From positions 1 to 13,028 of the forward strand of contig QIGA01000090.1 of NCBI GenBank assembly GCA_003229915.1: a stretch of 13,028 bases of DNA, read 5' to 3'. Source of the stretch: Chloroflexota bacterium (GTDB taxonomy: Bacteria; Chloroflexota; Dehalococcoidia; SZUA-161). A model generated the notes under the pieces. The model worked only from the letters and a program-made list of their open reading frames with translations, was not told the origin of the DNA and did not search any database. The position numbers were made by a program, and so were the translations under genes. Position 1 is the first letter of the stretch. Every line of letters starts with the position of its first letter. Positions 5,678 through 13,028 of the stretch are shown piece by piece.

Positions 5678-7521
5678 GGCAAAGAGTCGGCAGGGGTAAA
5701 GTTACACGAAATAGGAGTAAGGTTACACGAGATAAGGATGTTGGGCAGGTCGAAGTCTCTGGTGACGATAGGTCAGGGGGCAAAGCAGGCATTGTAATTC
5801 CTCGCGCGCTGACGGTCAAGCAGTTGGCTGATATTTTGGGGGTTAGCGGTATAGAGGTGATTAAGCACTTGATGCGAAATGGTATTATGGCCAACGTAAA
5901 TCAGGTTATCGATTTCGACAGCGCAGCGGTTATCGCGGCTGATCTCGGCTATGAGGTTAGGGAAGAACCCCAGGCCTCGGATGCGGGTGATGAAAGGCAC
6001 CGTTTTACAGAGGAGGACAGCGCAGAGCAGCAGCCGCGTCCTCCTGCGGTGACAATAATGGGCCACGTTGATCATGGCAAGACCAAGCTACTCGATGCGA
6101 TCCGGGAAACTAATGTCGCGGATACTGAAGCTGGAAACATTACCCAGCACATCGGGGCTTATCAGGTCGAGGTCCACGGTCAGAAGATCACTTTCCTCGA
6201 TACTCCTGGGCATGAGGCGTTTACTGCGATGCGTGCTCGAGGGGCACGGGTTACGGATATAGCAATTCTAGTTGTTGCTGCTGATGATGGGGTGATGCCT
6301 CAGACAGTAGAAGCAATTGACCATGCCAAAGCAGCGGAGGTCCCAATTGTGGTGGCGATCAACAAGATTGATAAGCCAGAAGCCAACCCTGAGCGAGTTA
6401 AGCAACAGCTAGCTGATAAAAACCTGCTGATTGAGGAGTGGGGAGGGGATATCGTCTGTGTTTCAGTATCTGCCAAGCGAGGGGATGGTATATCAGAGCT
6501 TCTGGAAAACCTGCTCATTGTCGCCGAGGTCCAGGAGCTAAGAGCCAATCCCACGCGCCCGGCCATTGGGGCAGTTGTTGAAGCGAGCCTGGACAGCAGC
6601 AAAGGTTCTCTGGCTACCATCTTGGTTCAAACAGGCACTCTAAAGATCGGGGATAATGTAGTAGTCGGTGAAACTTCAGGCAAGATCAAGGCAATGTTTG
6701 ATGACAAAGGCAAACGGGTGAGGAAAGCTGGGCCATCTATGCCTGTTGAGATATTGGGGCTGAACAGCGTTCCACTGGCGGGGGACCTTCTTGCCGTGGT
6801 TGGTAGCGAGAAGGAGGCAAGGGTTGAAGCGTTGCGGCGGCAAAGGGAGCGAGGAGGGAGAAGCCCCCTGAGAGTTGCTAGACTGAGCAATCTTTATTCG
6901 CAAATTCAAACAGGGCAGGTAAGGGACCTCAGCATTGTTTTGAAGACCGATGTCCAGGGGAGCTTGGAACCCATAAGGAGTTCTTTGGAACGACTGGGAA
7001 GCGATGAGGTCAAGGTGAGAATTGTCCATTCTGATATCGGTAACATCACCGAAAACGACGTCATGTTAGCTATTGCCTCCAAAGGAGTTATCATTGGATT
7101 CAACACCCGCCCAGAGCCTGGGGCGAAGCTCCTTGCTGACTCGGAAGGCATTGATATCCGTTCATACCAAGTGATTTACAAACTGGTTGAAGACGTTGAG
7201 AAGGCACTGGCTGGCTTGCTGGAGCCCACCTATGAGGAAGTAGTGGAAGGTCATGCTGAGGTGAGAGCTGTTTTCAGTGTCAAGCAAGGGAAGATAGCAG
7301 GTGCATACGTAACCGACGGGAAGTTGAGCCGTGGCGGTCAGGCTAAGGTTATCCGTAGCGGTGAGGTTATCCACGAGTCAACTGTGTCGAGTCTGAGGCA
7401 CTTCAAAGAAAACGTCCGTGAGATGGCTGCTGGCTTTGAGTGTGGAATCGGTATTGAGGACCTCTCGGGATTCGAGATTGGCGATATTATCGAGGCCTAC
7501 AGGACGGAAAAGGTGGCTTGA
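5674..7521 (+). CDS. infB: Translation initiation factor IF-2
   Basis: GTPase that delivers initiator fMet-tRNA to the 30S subunit and promotes joining of the 50S. At 615 residues it is a compact IF-2, with a short basic N-terminus instead of the long linker of E. coli. The N-terminus holds a small tandem repeat ([14 protein letters not shown]). An IF2-N domain lies at about 45-96 ([20 protein letters not shown]). The G domain starts near 124: G1 GHVDHGKT at 130-137, G2 around T157, G3 DTPGH, G4 NKID, and G5 SAK. Two further beta-barrel domains and the C-terminal fMet-tRNA-binding domain follow. One oddity: the usual GGITQHIGA reads GNITQHIGA (Asn155). It overlaps ylxR by four bases and precedes rbfA by 22. 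Confidence 0.97.
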   Translation: MRQRVGRGKVTRNRSKVTRDKDVGQVEVSGDDRSGGKAGIVIPRALTVKQLADILGVSGIEVIKHLMRNGIMANVNQVIDFDSAAVIAADLGYEVREEPQASDAGDERHRFTEEDSAEQQPRPPAVTIMGHVDHGKTKLLDAIRETNVADTEAGNITQHIGAYQVEVHGQKITFLDTPGHEAFTAMRARGARVTDIAILVVAADDGVMPQTVEAIDHAKAAEVPIVVAINKIDKPEANPERVKQQLADKNLLIEEWGGDIVCVSVSAKRGDGISELLENLLIVAEVQELRANPTRPAIGAVVEASLDSSKGSLATILVQTGTLKIGDNVVVGETSGKIKAMFDDKGKRVRKAGPSMPVEILGLNSVPLAGDLLAVVGSEKEARVEALRRQRERGGRSPLRVARLSNLYSQIQTGQVRDLSIVLKTDVQGSLEPIRSSLERLGSDEVKVRIVHSDIGNITENDVMLAIASKGVIIGFNTRPEPGAKLLADSEGIDIRSYQVIYKLVEDVEKALAGLLEPTYEEVVEGHAEVRAVFSVKQGKIAGAYVTDGKLSRGGQAKVIRSGEVIHESTVSSLRHFKENVREMAAGFECGIGIEDLSGFEIGDIIEAYRTEKVA

Positions 7522-7543
7522 ACTTGACCTGGATTGAGGTGAG

Positions 7544-7912
7544 ATGAGTACACGGCGAATAGCCCGGGTCAATGACATTATCCGCAAAGAGCTAAGTGAT
7601 CTATTGCTGCATGAGATTAGAGACCCTAGGCTTAGTGGATTGCTGAGTGTGACGGAAGTAGATACTTCCCTTGACCTGAAATACGCCAAGGTTTTCATAA
7701 GCGTCCTGGGACCTGAGGAGAAGAAGAAGCAGGTAGAAGAAGGACTTGCTGCTGCCTCGGGCTTTCTGCGTCGCGGTCTGAGCGAGCGTCTTACATTGCG
7801 CAATATTCCCCAGCTAAGCTTTCAACGCGATGAGTCTATTGAGCGAGGGAGTCGTCTTCTTGACTTGATCAAAGAAGTGGCTCCCAACGACGGTCTTGGT
7901 GAAGTGGACTAA
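7544..7912 (+). CDS. rbfA: Ribosome-binding factor A
   Basis: A single KH-fold protein that binds immature 30S subunits and assists 16S rRNA maturation. The 122 residues match the family size. Typical features are RRIARVNDIIRKELSDLL at the N-terminus, EIRDPRL at 24-30, and LKYAKVFISVLG, with the closing segment LRNIPQLSFQRDESIERG. ATG 7544 is preceded by GAGGTG (7536-7541). It sits 22 bases after infB and ends two bases before the truB GTG, so it is within the operon. The DHH phosphoesterase gene nrnA that separates rbfA and truB in many bacteria is missing. Confidence 0.94.
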   Translation: MSTRRIARVNDIIRKELSDLLLHEIRDPRLSGLLSVTEVDTSLDLKYAKVFISVLGPEEKKKQVEEGLAAASGFLRRGLSERLTLRNIPQLSFQRDESIERGSRLLDLIKEVAPNDGLGEVD

Positions 7913-7914
7913 AG

Positions 7915-8823
7915 GTGCCTATTGACGGAATCCTGAACCTGGACAAACCCAGGGGGATGACCTCATTTGAAGTTGTGGCTGCCCTCAGGAGGCTTAGCGG
8001 GGAACGCAAGGCGGGGCATGGGGGGACCCTGGACCCTGAAGCCACAGGCGTCTTGCCGATTTGCCTTGGAAAAGCGACCAGATTGGTTGAATTCTTGGCT
8101 GGAGCCAATAAAGCCTATCGAGCCGAGATTGAATTGGGCATAGTCACAGATACATATGATGCCACGGGGAAAATTGTTGGAAGAGGCGATGCCTCGGCGC
8201 TCAGTAGGGCAGATGTTGAGGCTGCCGCAGCCTCTTTCCGTGGGTCGATAGAACAGATCCCGCCAATGTATAGCGCCATCAAATATCAGGGCGTACCTCT
8301 CTACCGCTGGGCCCGAGCAGGGGTCGAAGTCCCAAGAAAAGCCAGGGAGGTTGAGTTCTACCGGATCGACATATTGGAGTGGCGCACCCCACTGCTCATT
8401 TTGGAGGTGGAGTGTAGCAAAGGGACCTATATCCGTTCCTTGGCTCATGACTTGGGAGGGAAGTTGGGATGTGGGGCTCATCTCAGAAACTTGGTCCGTC
8501 TGAGAAGCGGGCCTTTCTACATTGGTGATGCGGTTACCATCACCCAGATTGAGATTGCTTTCAGGAATGGGCACTGGCTTGGGCTCATTCATCCAATCGA
8601 TGTGGCTGTTCTTCATTTGCCTCCCATAACTGTCACTGACGATGATGAGAGGGCGATAGTAAACGGATGTCTTGTGCCGCGGGCGCAGGAAGAGAGACCC
8701 TCAGTGGGACTTAGCCGGGCCTATTCTACAGATGGTCGTTTCATCGCAATTCTCTACTATGATGAGGAGCATGATTGCTGGCGGCCTCGAAAGGTTTTTG
8801 CCGACAGACATATCAAATCTTGA
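7915..8823 (+). CDS. truB: tRNA pseudouridine-55 synthase TruB
   Basis: Isomerises uridine 55 in the T-loop of tRNAs to pseudouridine. The 302 residues include the N-terminal GILNLDKPRGMTS. The catalytic motif GGTLDPEATGVLP places the active-site aspartate at residue 40. KAYRAEIELGIVTDTYDATG, PPMYSAIKYQG and CSKGTYIRSLAHDLG are further family motifs, and a PUA-like C-terminal region follows. The GTG start at 7915 comes two bases after the rbfA stop. Its ribosome-binding site is weak, so translational coupling is likely. Its stop codon is part of the -35 element of the next promoter. Confidence 0.95.
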   Translation: MPIDGILNLDKPRGMTSFEVVAALRRLSGERKAGHGGTLDPEATGVLPICLGKATRLVEFLAGANKAYRAEIELGIVTDTYDATGKIVGRGDASALSRADVEAAAASFRGSIEQIPPMYSAIKYQGVPLYRWARAGVEVPRKAREVEFYRIDILEWRTPLLILEVECSKGTYIRSLAHDLGGKLGCGAHLRNLVRLRSGPFYIGDAVTITQIEIAFRNGHWLGLIHPIDVAVLHLPPITVTDDDERAIVNGCLVPRAQEERPSVGLSRAYSTDGRFIAILYYDEEHDCWRPRKVFADRHIKS

Positions 8824-8849
8824 CATTTCCTACTGCAGGTGTGTATAGT
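8820..8849 (+). promoter_or_regulatory. Promoter overlapping the truB stop, driving the DUF5679 gene
   Basis: A perfect TTGACA (8820-8825) includes the truB TGA stop (8821-8823). After 18 bases comes TATAGT (8844-8849), five of six consensus bases and directly preceded by TG. Start near 8856, 20 bases before the DUF5679 start codon. It is the best consensus match I found in the window. Confidence 0.75.
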
Positions 8850-8875
8850 CTTACCAGCTAGAGAGGGGTGAGACT

Positions 8876-9016
8876 GTGCAGGCGTATTGCTTCAAGTGCA
8901 GAAAAAAGGTTGATATCCAAAGCCCAAGCCAAGTGACGCTTAAGAACAGGAAACCCGCAACAAAAGGTAAGTGCGCTAAGTGTGGGACAACGGTATTTAG
9001 AATTGGCAAAGGCTAG
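8876..9016 (+). CDS. Small zinc-ribbon protein, DUF5679-like
   Basis: A 46-residue basic protein (MQAYCFKC, then CAKCGTTVFRIG near the end). Two CxxC pairs, at C5/C8 and C33/C36, predict one bound zinc. The layout (cysteine pair, about 24 residues with a TLKN-RKPATKG core, second cysteine pair, FRIG) is what I recognise as DUF5679. These are short proteins common in Chloroflexota and of unknown function; nucleic-acid binding is a guess from fold and charge. The start is GTG 8876 with GGGGTGA (8865-8871) four bases upstream. The dedicated strong promoter just upstream suggests high expression. It converges on the PHP gene with 28 bases between the stops and no clear terminator. Confidence 0.85.
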   Translation: MQAYCFKCRKKVDIQSPSQVTLKNRKPATKGKCAKCGTTVFRIGKG

Positions 9017-9044
9017 GTCTTGAGCCACGGAATTTCCACAAACG

Positions 9045-9707
9045 TCATCTAAAGGGCAGCTTGTCTAAAAGGGTAAGTGGATTAGTTTGTAGCGCATTCT
9101 CAATCTCGTCGTCGGAAAGAACCGCGCCCAGGGCGACGGAATGGGCTAGCTCGGGAGTGAGTAGGTCGAGTTCGCTGTGAGCGTCCGAGCTGATGAGGAG
9201 CTTTGCTCCGGCTAAGCGAGCAATCTCGGCAACGTGTTTGTTAGTCGAAGAGTGTATTCGGCGTGTTGTGATTTCGAGGTATATGTTGTTGGCAGCTGCA
9301 AGTTTTGCTTCTTCAAGAGTTATTAGTCCAGGATGGGCCAAGATGTCAACATGTGGGGATTTTACTGCGGCTAAGTTTGTACCTTGTTCAACGGGCTCGG
9401 CGGAGGTTTCACCGTGAACTACTACAAGTCTTGCACCAAGTTCCTTGGCTGTCAGCGCGGTCTGCGAGATCGCTGCTGCTGGGATGTGAGTGAGTTCAAC
9501 ACCAGGAATAACAGTGATGCTCCAGTGCCGCTGGGCCAGTGCGCAATCCCGGGTAGTCTCAGTAACGAGCCTCTCTAGGTATCCGATACCAACATGGTCA
9601 GTAATCGCAATTGCATGGTAACCATTGACGAGCGCCCTTCGCACCAGTTCAAGTGGCGACAGGGCGCCGTCGCTCATACAAGTATGCGTATGGAAGTCGT
9701 AAAGCAT
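9045..9707 (-). CDS. PHP-domain metal-dependent phosphoesterase
   Basis: A 220-residue single-domain PHP protein. The metal-binding motifs appear in order: HTHTCMSDG at residues 6-14, AITDHVG, IPGVELTH, VVHGE, ILAHPG and SSDAHSE. This is a complete set of His/Asp/Glu ligands for a trinuclear metal site. Family members hydrolyse phosphate esters, for example histidinol phosphate or YcdX-like substrates; the substrate here cannot be read from sequence. I chose ATG 9707 because MLYDFHTHT is the usual family N-terminus. An in-frame TTG at 9749 would add 14 residues but lacks a ribosome-binding site, and the site before 9707 (GAAAGA) is also weak. It is divergent from ino1 with 81 bases between starts, so shared regulation is possible. 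Confidence 0.88.
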   Translation of the reverse strand: MLYDFHTHTCMSDGALSPLELVRRALVNGYHAIAITDHVGIGYLERLVTETTRDCALAQRHWSITVIPGVELTHIPAAAISQTALTAKELGARLVVVHGETSAEPVEQGTNLAAVKSPHVDILAHPGLITLEEAKLAAANNIYLEITTRRIHSSTNKHVAEIARLAGAKLLISSDAHSELDLLTPELAHSVALGAVLSDDEIENALQTNPLTLLDKLPFR

Positions 9708-9772
9708 TCTTTCGGCATCGAGAATATCACAAGATTCAGTATTGGGCAAGCTGGTCTTTGTACTGCCAGAGG

Positions 9773-9779
9773 AAAGGAG
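9773..9779 (+). promoter_or_regulatory. Ribosome-binding site supporting a TTG start for ino1
   Basis: AAAGGAG lies 9 bases before TTG 9789. There is no ATG or GTG in frame near the family N-terminus, so this site decides the start. Confidence 0.7.
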
Positions 9780-9788
9780 CGTTAGAAC

Positions 9789-10919
9789 TTGGGCAAGATA
9801 AATGTGGGCATAGTCGGGGTTGGCAATTGTGCCTCATCATTGGTTCAGGGAGTGTATTATTATCAGCATGCCTCTGAGGAAGACTTTGTTCCTGGGCTGA
9901 TGCATGTTAATCTGGGTGGCTATCACATCAGCGACATCGATTTTGTGGCTGCCATTGACATAGATCGCAATAAGGTTGGCAAAGATCTGGCAGAAGCCAT
10001 AATGGCTCCTCCGAACAACACCATCAAGTTCTGCGATGTTCCTTCCACTGGTGTTACAGTCGAAAGGGGTATGACGCATGATGGGTTGGGAAAGTATCTT
10101 TCCCAGATTATCACTAAGGCGCCTGGTTCTACTGCGGACATCGTCAAGCTCCTTAAGGAGAAAAAGACCGACGTTGTGATTAGCTATCTGCCTGTAGGTA
10201 GTGAGGAGGCCACGAAGTGGTATGTGGAGCAGATACTGACTGCCGGCTGCGCTTTCATTAACTGCGTCCCCGTATTCATAGCTCGCGAAAGATACTGGCA
10301 GGATAGATTCAAAGACGCAGGCTTGCCAGTCATCGGTGATGATATCAAATCACAGGTGGGCGCAACCATTACACACCGTGTGCTTACCAGGCTCTTCCGC
10401 GAGCGAGGTGTTAAGCTAGAGAGGTCTTATCAACTGAACTTCGGGGGCAACACCGATTTCTACAACATGCTGGAGCGAGAACGGTTGGAGTCGAAGAAGA
10501 TATCGAAGACTAACGCCGTAATTTCTCAGCTTGACTATGATATGGGCCCGGGGAATATCCATATAGGCCCCAGCGATCATGTACCCTGGCTTGAAGACCG
10601 GAAGTGGTGTTATCTTCGGATGGAAGGGCGCACGTTTGGCGATGTGCCATTGAATATGGAGCTCAAGCTGGAAGTATGGGATAGTCCTAACTCGGCAGGT
10701 GTGGTGATTGACGCAATAAGATGTTGCAAGCTGGCTTTGGACAGGGGCCTGAGTGGTACGCTAGGCGGCCCCGCTGCTTATTTCATGAAATCCCCACCAG
10801 TACAGTATACAGATGAGGAAGCGCGGAAGTTGACGGAGGATTTCATTGCCGGAAGCCAGGCGGGGAGTGCAACAGACAGCGCGGCCAGCGCAAAAGGAAA
10901 GCGGCGCAAGAGAAAATAG
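9789..10919 (+). CDS. ino1: myo-Inositol-1-phosphate synthase (Ino1)
   Basis: NAD-dependent enzyme that converts D-glucose 6-phosphate to 1L-myo-inositol 1-phosphate, the committed step of inositol synthesis. The 376 residues match the short prokaryotic form (Mycobacterium Ino1 about 367). A Rossmann NAD motif opens the protein ([16 protein letters not shown]). [26 protein letters not shown] (with the catalytic-site lysine) and [11 protein letters not shown] are the diagnostic MIPS motifs. The last ~22 residues are a low-complexity Ser/Ala stretch ending in a basic KGKRRKRK tail. The start is TTG at 9789, backed by AAAGGAG. Seven bases separate its stop from the glycosyltransferase ATG. It is the first gene of an inositol-lipid operon; no strong promoter is visible in the 81-base divergent gap. 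Confidence 0.95.
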   Translation: MGKINVGIVGVGNCASSLVQGVYYYQHASEEDFVPGLMHVNLGGYHISDIDFVAAIDIDRNKVGKDLAEAIMAPPNNTIKFCDVPSTGVTVERGMTHDGLGKYLSQIITKAPGSTADIVKLLKEKKTDVVISYLPVGSEEATKWYVEQILTAGCAFINCVPVFIARERYWQDRFKDAGLPVIGDDIKSQVGATITHRVLTRLFRERGVKLERSYQLNFGGNTDFYNMLERERLESKKISKTNAVISQLDYDMGPGNIHIGPSDHVPWLEDRKWCYLRMEGRTFGDVPLNMELKLEVWDSPNSAGVVIDAIRCCKLALDRGLSGTLGGPAAYFMKSPPVQYTDEEARKLTEDFIAGSQAGSATDSAASAKGKRRKRK

Positions 10920-10926
10920 GGAAACT

Positions 10927-12126
10927 ATGAAGATAGCTCTGGTTTCTCCTTACGATTACGCCTTTCCTAGTGGAGTGAACATTCATATCGCTCGTCTCCA
11001 GGAGAACTTCACTGGAATGGGCCATCAGGTGAAGATCATTGCTCCTTCCTCCAAGCCCCACGAGACCCGAGAGAACGGAGATATCATTCTCTTCGGCAGA
11101 CCGATTCCAATCCGTGCCAGTGGCTCTGTCGTCCGCAGCCCTGTATCGCCAGGGCTGGTCTTTTCCAGTCGAATCAAGGACGTGCTTAAAGCGGAGAGAT
11201 TCGACGTTATCCACATCCACGAGCCCTTGATGCCGACACTGGCCACCGCGGTGTTGCACCATTCATCAGAGGAACTCACCGTGGGTACATTCCACGCGTT
11301 TCGTACCAGGAGTTGGGGCTACCCTTTCTGGAAACCAATATGCCTTGGCCGGTGGTTCAACAAGCTGGATGGCAGAATAGCGGTCTCGAACGCAGCAAAG
11401 GAGTTTGTCAGCAAGTATTTCCCGGGTGACTACAAGATAATTCCCAATGGTATAGACCTTCCGCACTTTGCTGGAGAAGTGACTCCTCTACCGCAGTTCT
11501 GTGATGGCAAGCTAAACCTCCTTTTTGTTGGCAGAATGGAGAAAAGGAAGGGCTTCAAATACCTGCTTGGTGCCTATGAGAAGGTTAAGAAGGAATTCCC
11601 CGAATGCAGGCTGATCGTGGTTGGACCTCAAGGCCGCTCGTGGCAAAAATATCAGAAACTTGTGATGAAGCACAACCTGAGGGACGTTGTTTTTGCTGGC
11701 TACGTATCTTATGACGACCTGCCGCGTTACTATAAAAGCGCTGATATCTTCTGTTCCCCAGCCACAGATAAGGAAAGCTTCGGCTTAGTGTTGCTTGAAG
11801 CTATGGCAGTTGGCAAACCGACCGTTGTCTCAAACATTGAAGGCTATGCTGCCGTCGTCAGTCATGGAGTTGATGGCTTGTTGGTGAAGCCCCGGGACGA
11901 GCAAGCACTTGCTGATGCTCTTCTCCAATTGCTTCAAGATAAGCCGCTACGGGAGAGCATGGGTGCCATGGGTAAGGTGAAGGCCAGGGATTATGATTGG
12001 GAAACGGTGTCCCAACAAGTTATGTCCTATTACCAGGATTTGCTGGAAGGACGTCCTTTGGTAATCAGCGAGGAGATTACGTGTGCTCAAGAAGGCTCGA
12101 CGCACCTTGGCGCAGCGTGTCAATAG
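10927..12126 (+). CDS. GT4 glycosyltransferase, PimA-like
   Basis: A 399-residue GT-B retaining glycosyltransferase. The N-terminus (VSPYDYAFPSGVNIHI, then GHQVKIIAPSS) and the later stretch FDVIHIHEP, TFHAF closely parallel mycobacterial PimA. PimA transfers mannose from GDP-mannose to phosphatidylinositol at the cytoplasmic membrane face. The C-terminal half has the donor-site GRMEKRKGF near residue 203 and the E-x7-E motif (E283, E291) in ESFGLVLLEAMA, where nucleotide-sugar is bound. The start is ATG 10927, seven bases after ino1; the longer frame from TTG 10846 overlaps ino1 and lacks family sequence. Its end overlaps the next gene by 44 bases. Position between ino1 and a phosphatidyltransferase supports a phosphatidylinositol-type acceptor. 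Donor sugar and exact acceptor are inferred. Confidence 0.88.
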   Translation: MKIALVSPYDYAFPSGVNIHIARLQENFTGMGHQVKIIAPSSKPHETRENGDIILFGRPIPIRASGSVVRSPVSPGLVFSSRIKDVLKAERFDVIHIHEPLMPTLATAVLHHSSEELTVGTFHAFRTRSWGYPFWKPICLGRWFNKLDGRIAVSNAAKEFVSKYFPGDYKIIPNGIDLPHFAGEVTPLPQFCDGKLNLLFVGRMEKRKGFKYLLGAYEKVKKEFPECRLIVVGPQGRSWQKYQKLVMKHNLRDVVFAGYVSYDDLPRYYKSADIFCSPATDKESFGLVLLEAMAVGKPTVVSNIEGYAAVVSHGVDGLLVKPRDEQALADALLQLLQDKPLRESMGAMGKVKARDYDWETVSQQVMSYYQDLLEGRPLVISEEITCAQEGSTHLGAACQ

Positions 12127-12679
12127 CCTCCCGGCTAAGCTACTAGCCAAGATCGGGATAAGCCCCAATGTTGTAACAATTTCTGGTTTGTTGCTTACAT
12201 TTGGTGTGGCTTGGGTATTAGCCACAGGCCACTTTTTCTTGGGTGGTTTTCTGGTGCTGCTTTCGGGAGCCTTCGATATGCTGGACGGTGCAGTAGCTCG
12301 AATCAGTGCCAGAAGCACTCGATTTGGGGCGCTCCTCGATTCAACGTTCGACAGATTCTCCGAGGCGGCACTGTTCCTGGGATTGTTGGCCTACTACGCG
12401 GATAAAGGCTCTTATCAGGAGATACTCTTGGTAGGTGCTGCGCTGGTGGGCTCGGTAATGACCAGCTATGTGAGGGCGAGAGCCGAAGGGCTGGGGCAAG
12501 AGTGTGAAGTAGGGCTGTTTACCCGCCCCGAGAGGGTCATCTTGCTGGCCATCGGCCTTATCTTCAATCAGATGCTGGTGATTCTGTGGATAATAGCGGT
12601 GCTCTCCAACCTGATTGCGTTGCAGCGCTTGTTCCACGTGCGGCAGCAGCTAGGAAGGGAAGACCAGGGGAACGACTAG
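12083..12679 (+). CDS. CDP-alcohol phosphotransferase, probably phosphatidylinositol-phosphate synthase-like
   Basis: A 198-residue integral membrane enzyme. The family signature D-x2-DG-x2-AR-x8-G-x3-D-x3-D is complete: D65, D68, G69, A72, R73, G82, D86, D90. Several hydrophobic helices flank it. A later segment, SYVRARAEGLG followed by TRPERV, resembles the inositol-phosphate-using members (actinobacterial PIP synthase, archaeal AIP synthase). Phosphatidylglycerophosphate synthase has a related signature and is the alternative. Neighbouring ino1 favours inositol phosphate as acceptor with CDP-diacylglycerol as donor. GTG 12083 is preceded by AGGAG (12071-12075) and overlaps the glycosyltransferase by 44 bases in another frame, so translation is coupled. 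The stop shares the CTAG at 12676-12679 with the convergent gene. Confidence 0.88.
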   Translation: MLKKARRTLAQRVNSLPAKLLAKIGISPNVVTISGLLLTFGVAWVLATGHFFLGGFLVLLSGAFDMLDGAVARISARSTRFGALLDSTFDRFSEAALFLGLLAYYADKGSYQEILLVGAALVGSVMTSYVRARAEGLGQECEVGLFTRPERVILLAIGLIFNQMLVILWIIAVLSNLIALQRLFHVRQQLGREDQGND

Positions 12680-13028
12680 TGCGGCTGAATGGAAGGATAC
12701 TTGAGGCGAGGCAACCACAATGGCGTGAGCGGTAAGTTCACAATGTAGGGCTTGACCAGTGTATAGCTAACGTCGAAGTATATAGGCAGGGAAGCTGCGT
12801 CGTTGACCATGATTTGCTCTGCTTGTTGATAAAGGGCCATACGGGTTTCGAAATCTTTCTCTTCTCGCGCCAGTTCGAGCAAAGTATCCACCTCAGGGTT
12901 GCTGTACTCACCGATGTTATCCGCTGTGCCACTGTGGAACAATACATCCAAGAAATTCTGCGGATCAGGGTAATCAGCACCCCAGCTCAGGATAAATAGC
13001 TCATCCTTCTCTTGCATCAGAAGGTGCG
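12676..13028 (-). CDS. Peptide/nickel-type ABC transporter solute-binding protein, C-terminal part
   Basis: The frame is open to the window edge, so the N-terminus and signal peptide are outside; about 117 C-terminal residues are visible. SWGADYPDPQNFLDVLF, EYSNPEVDTLLELAREE and YQQAEQIMVNDAASLPIYF are typical of the C-terminal lobe of SBP family 5 (DppA/OppA-like). These proteins capture peptides or other small solutes outside the membrane for an ABC importer. The ATG at 13017 is internal, because HLLMQEKDELF continues upstream. It ends in LPRLKYPSIQPH. It converges on the CDP-alcohol phosphotransferase gene with overlapping stops. The substrate cannot be deduced. Confidence 0.88.
   Translation of the reverse strand, partial: HLLMQEKDELFILSWGADYPDPQNFLDVLFHSGTADNIGEYSNPEVDTLLELAREEKDFETRMALYQQAEQIMVNDAASLPIYFDVSYTLVKPYIVNLPLTPLWLPRLKYPSIQPH

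Noticed and set aside
9708..9788. A promoter in the divergent PHP-ino1 gap
   Set aside because: Only weak matches (for example TTCAGT-17-TTGTAC at 9735-9763) were seen, too poor to call.
10846..10926. 27-residue N-terminal extension of the glycosyltransferase from TTG 10846
   Set aside because: It overlaps ino1, has no family similarity, and ATG 10927 begins exactly at the GT4 N-terminus with AGGGA upstream.
1..13028. CRISPR array, insertion sequence, phage genes, tRNA or rRNA
   Set aside because: No spaced direct repeats, terminal inverted repeats with transposase, phage proteins, or tRNA-like cloverleaf were found on either strand.

Overview
The window looks like ordinary chromosome of a bacterium from the Chloroflexota, most plausibly class Dehalococcoidia. 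This rests on the gene set: a DUF4282 membrane protein, a DUF5679 zinc ribbon, and an Ino1 / PimA-like / CDP-alcohol phosphotransferase cassette in a bacterium that is otherwise not actinobacterial. No rRNA or tRNA gene and no species-specific marker is present, so the assignment is an inference from recognised protein families. There is no sign of a phage, insertion sequence, integron or CRISPR array. GTG and TTG starts are frequent.

Layout. Positions 1-2492 hold the 3' part of ispG (isoprenoid synthesis, Fe-S enzyme) followed by proS (prolyl-tRNA synthetase). Positions 2493-2966 hold no recognisable protein gene. They do hold a coherent transcription unit: a promoter with a perfect -35 hexamer (2528), a 14-codon ORF with a near-consensus Shine-Dalgarno, nested hairpins, and a 13-bp intrinsic terminator ending at about 2833. 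I could not match it to a known RNA family, and it is the best candidate in the window for something undescribed. A small DUF4282 membrane protein follows (2967-3230), then about 300 bases with nothing convincing.

Positions 3531-8823 are the translation/transcription operon nusA-ylxR-infB-rbfA-truB. It starts from a clear promoter (TTGCAT-17-TATACT) and its leader contains an intrinsic terminator hairpin upstream of nusA, as expected for attenuation of this operon. rimP and nrnA, common members of this operon elsewhere, are absent. NusA carries a C-terminal domain very like the alpha-CTD of RNA polymerase, with the DNA-contacting residues of alpha-CTD retained. A second strong promoter overlaps the truB stop codon and drives a 46-residue DUF5679 zinc-ribbon gene (8876-9016).

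Positions 9045-9707 (minus strand) encode a PHP-domain metallo-phosphoesterase. It is divergent from a tight three-gene plus-strand operon at 9789-12679: inositol-1-phosphate synthase (TTG start), a GT4 glycosyltransferase resembling PimA, and a CDP-alcohol phosphotransferase. Together these suggest synthesis of phosphatidylinositol-type lipid and its glycosylation: glucose-6-phosphate to inositol phosphate, transfer to CDP-diacylglycerol, then addition of a sugar. The window ends with the 3' part of a minus-strand peptide-type ABC transporter solute-binding protein. Its stop codon shares a CTAG palindrome with the stop of the phosphotransferase gene.
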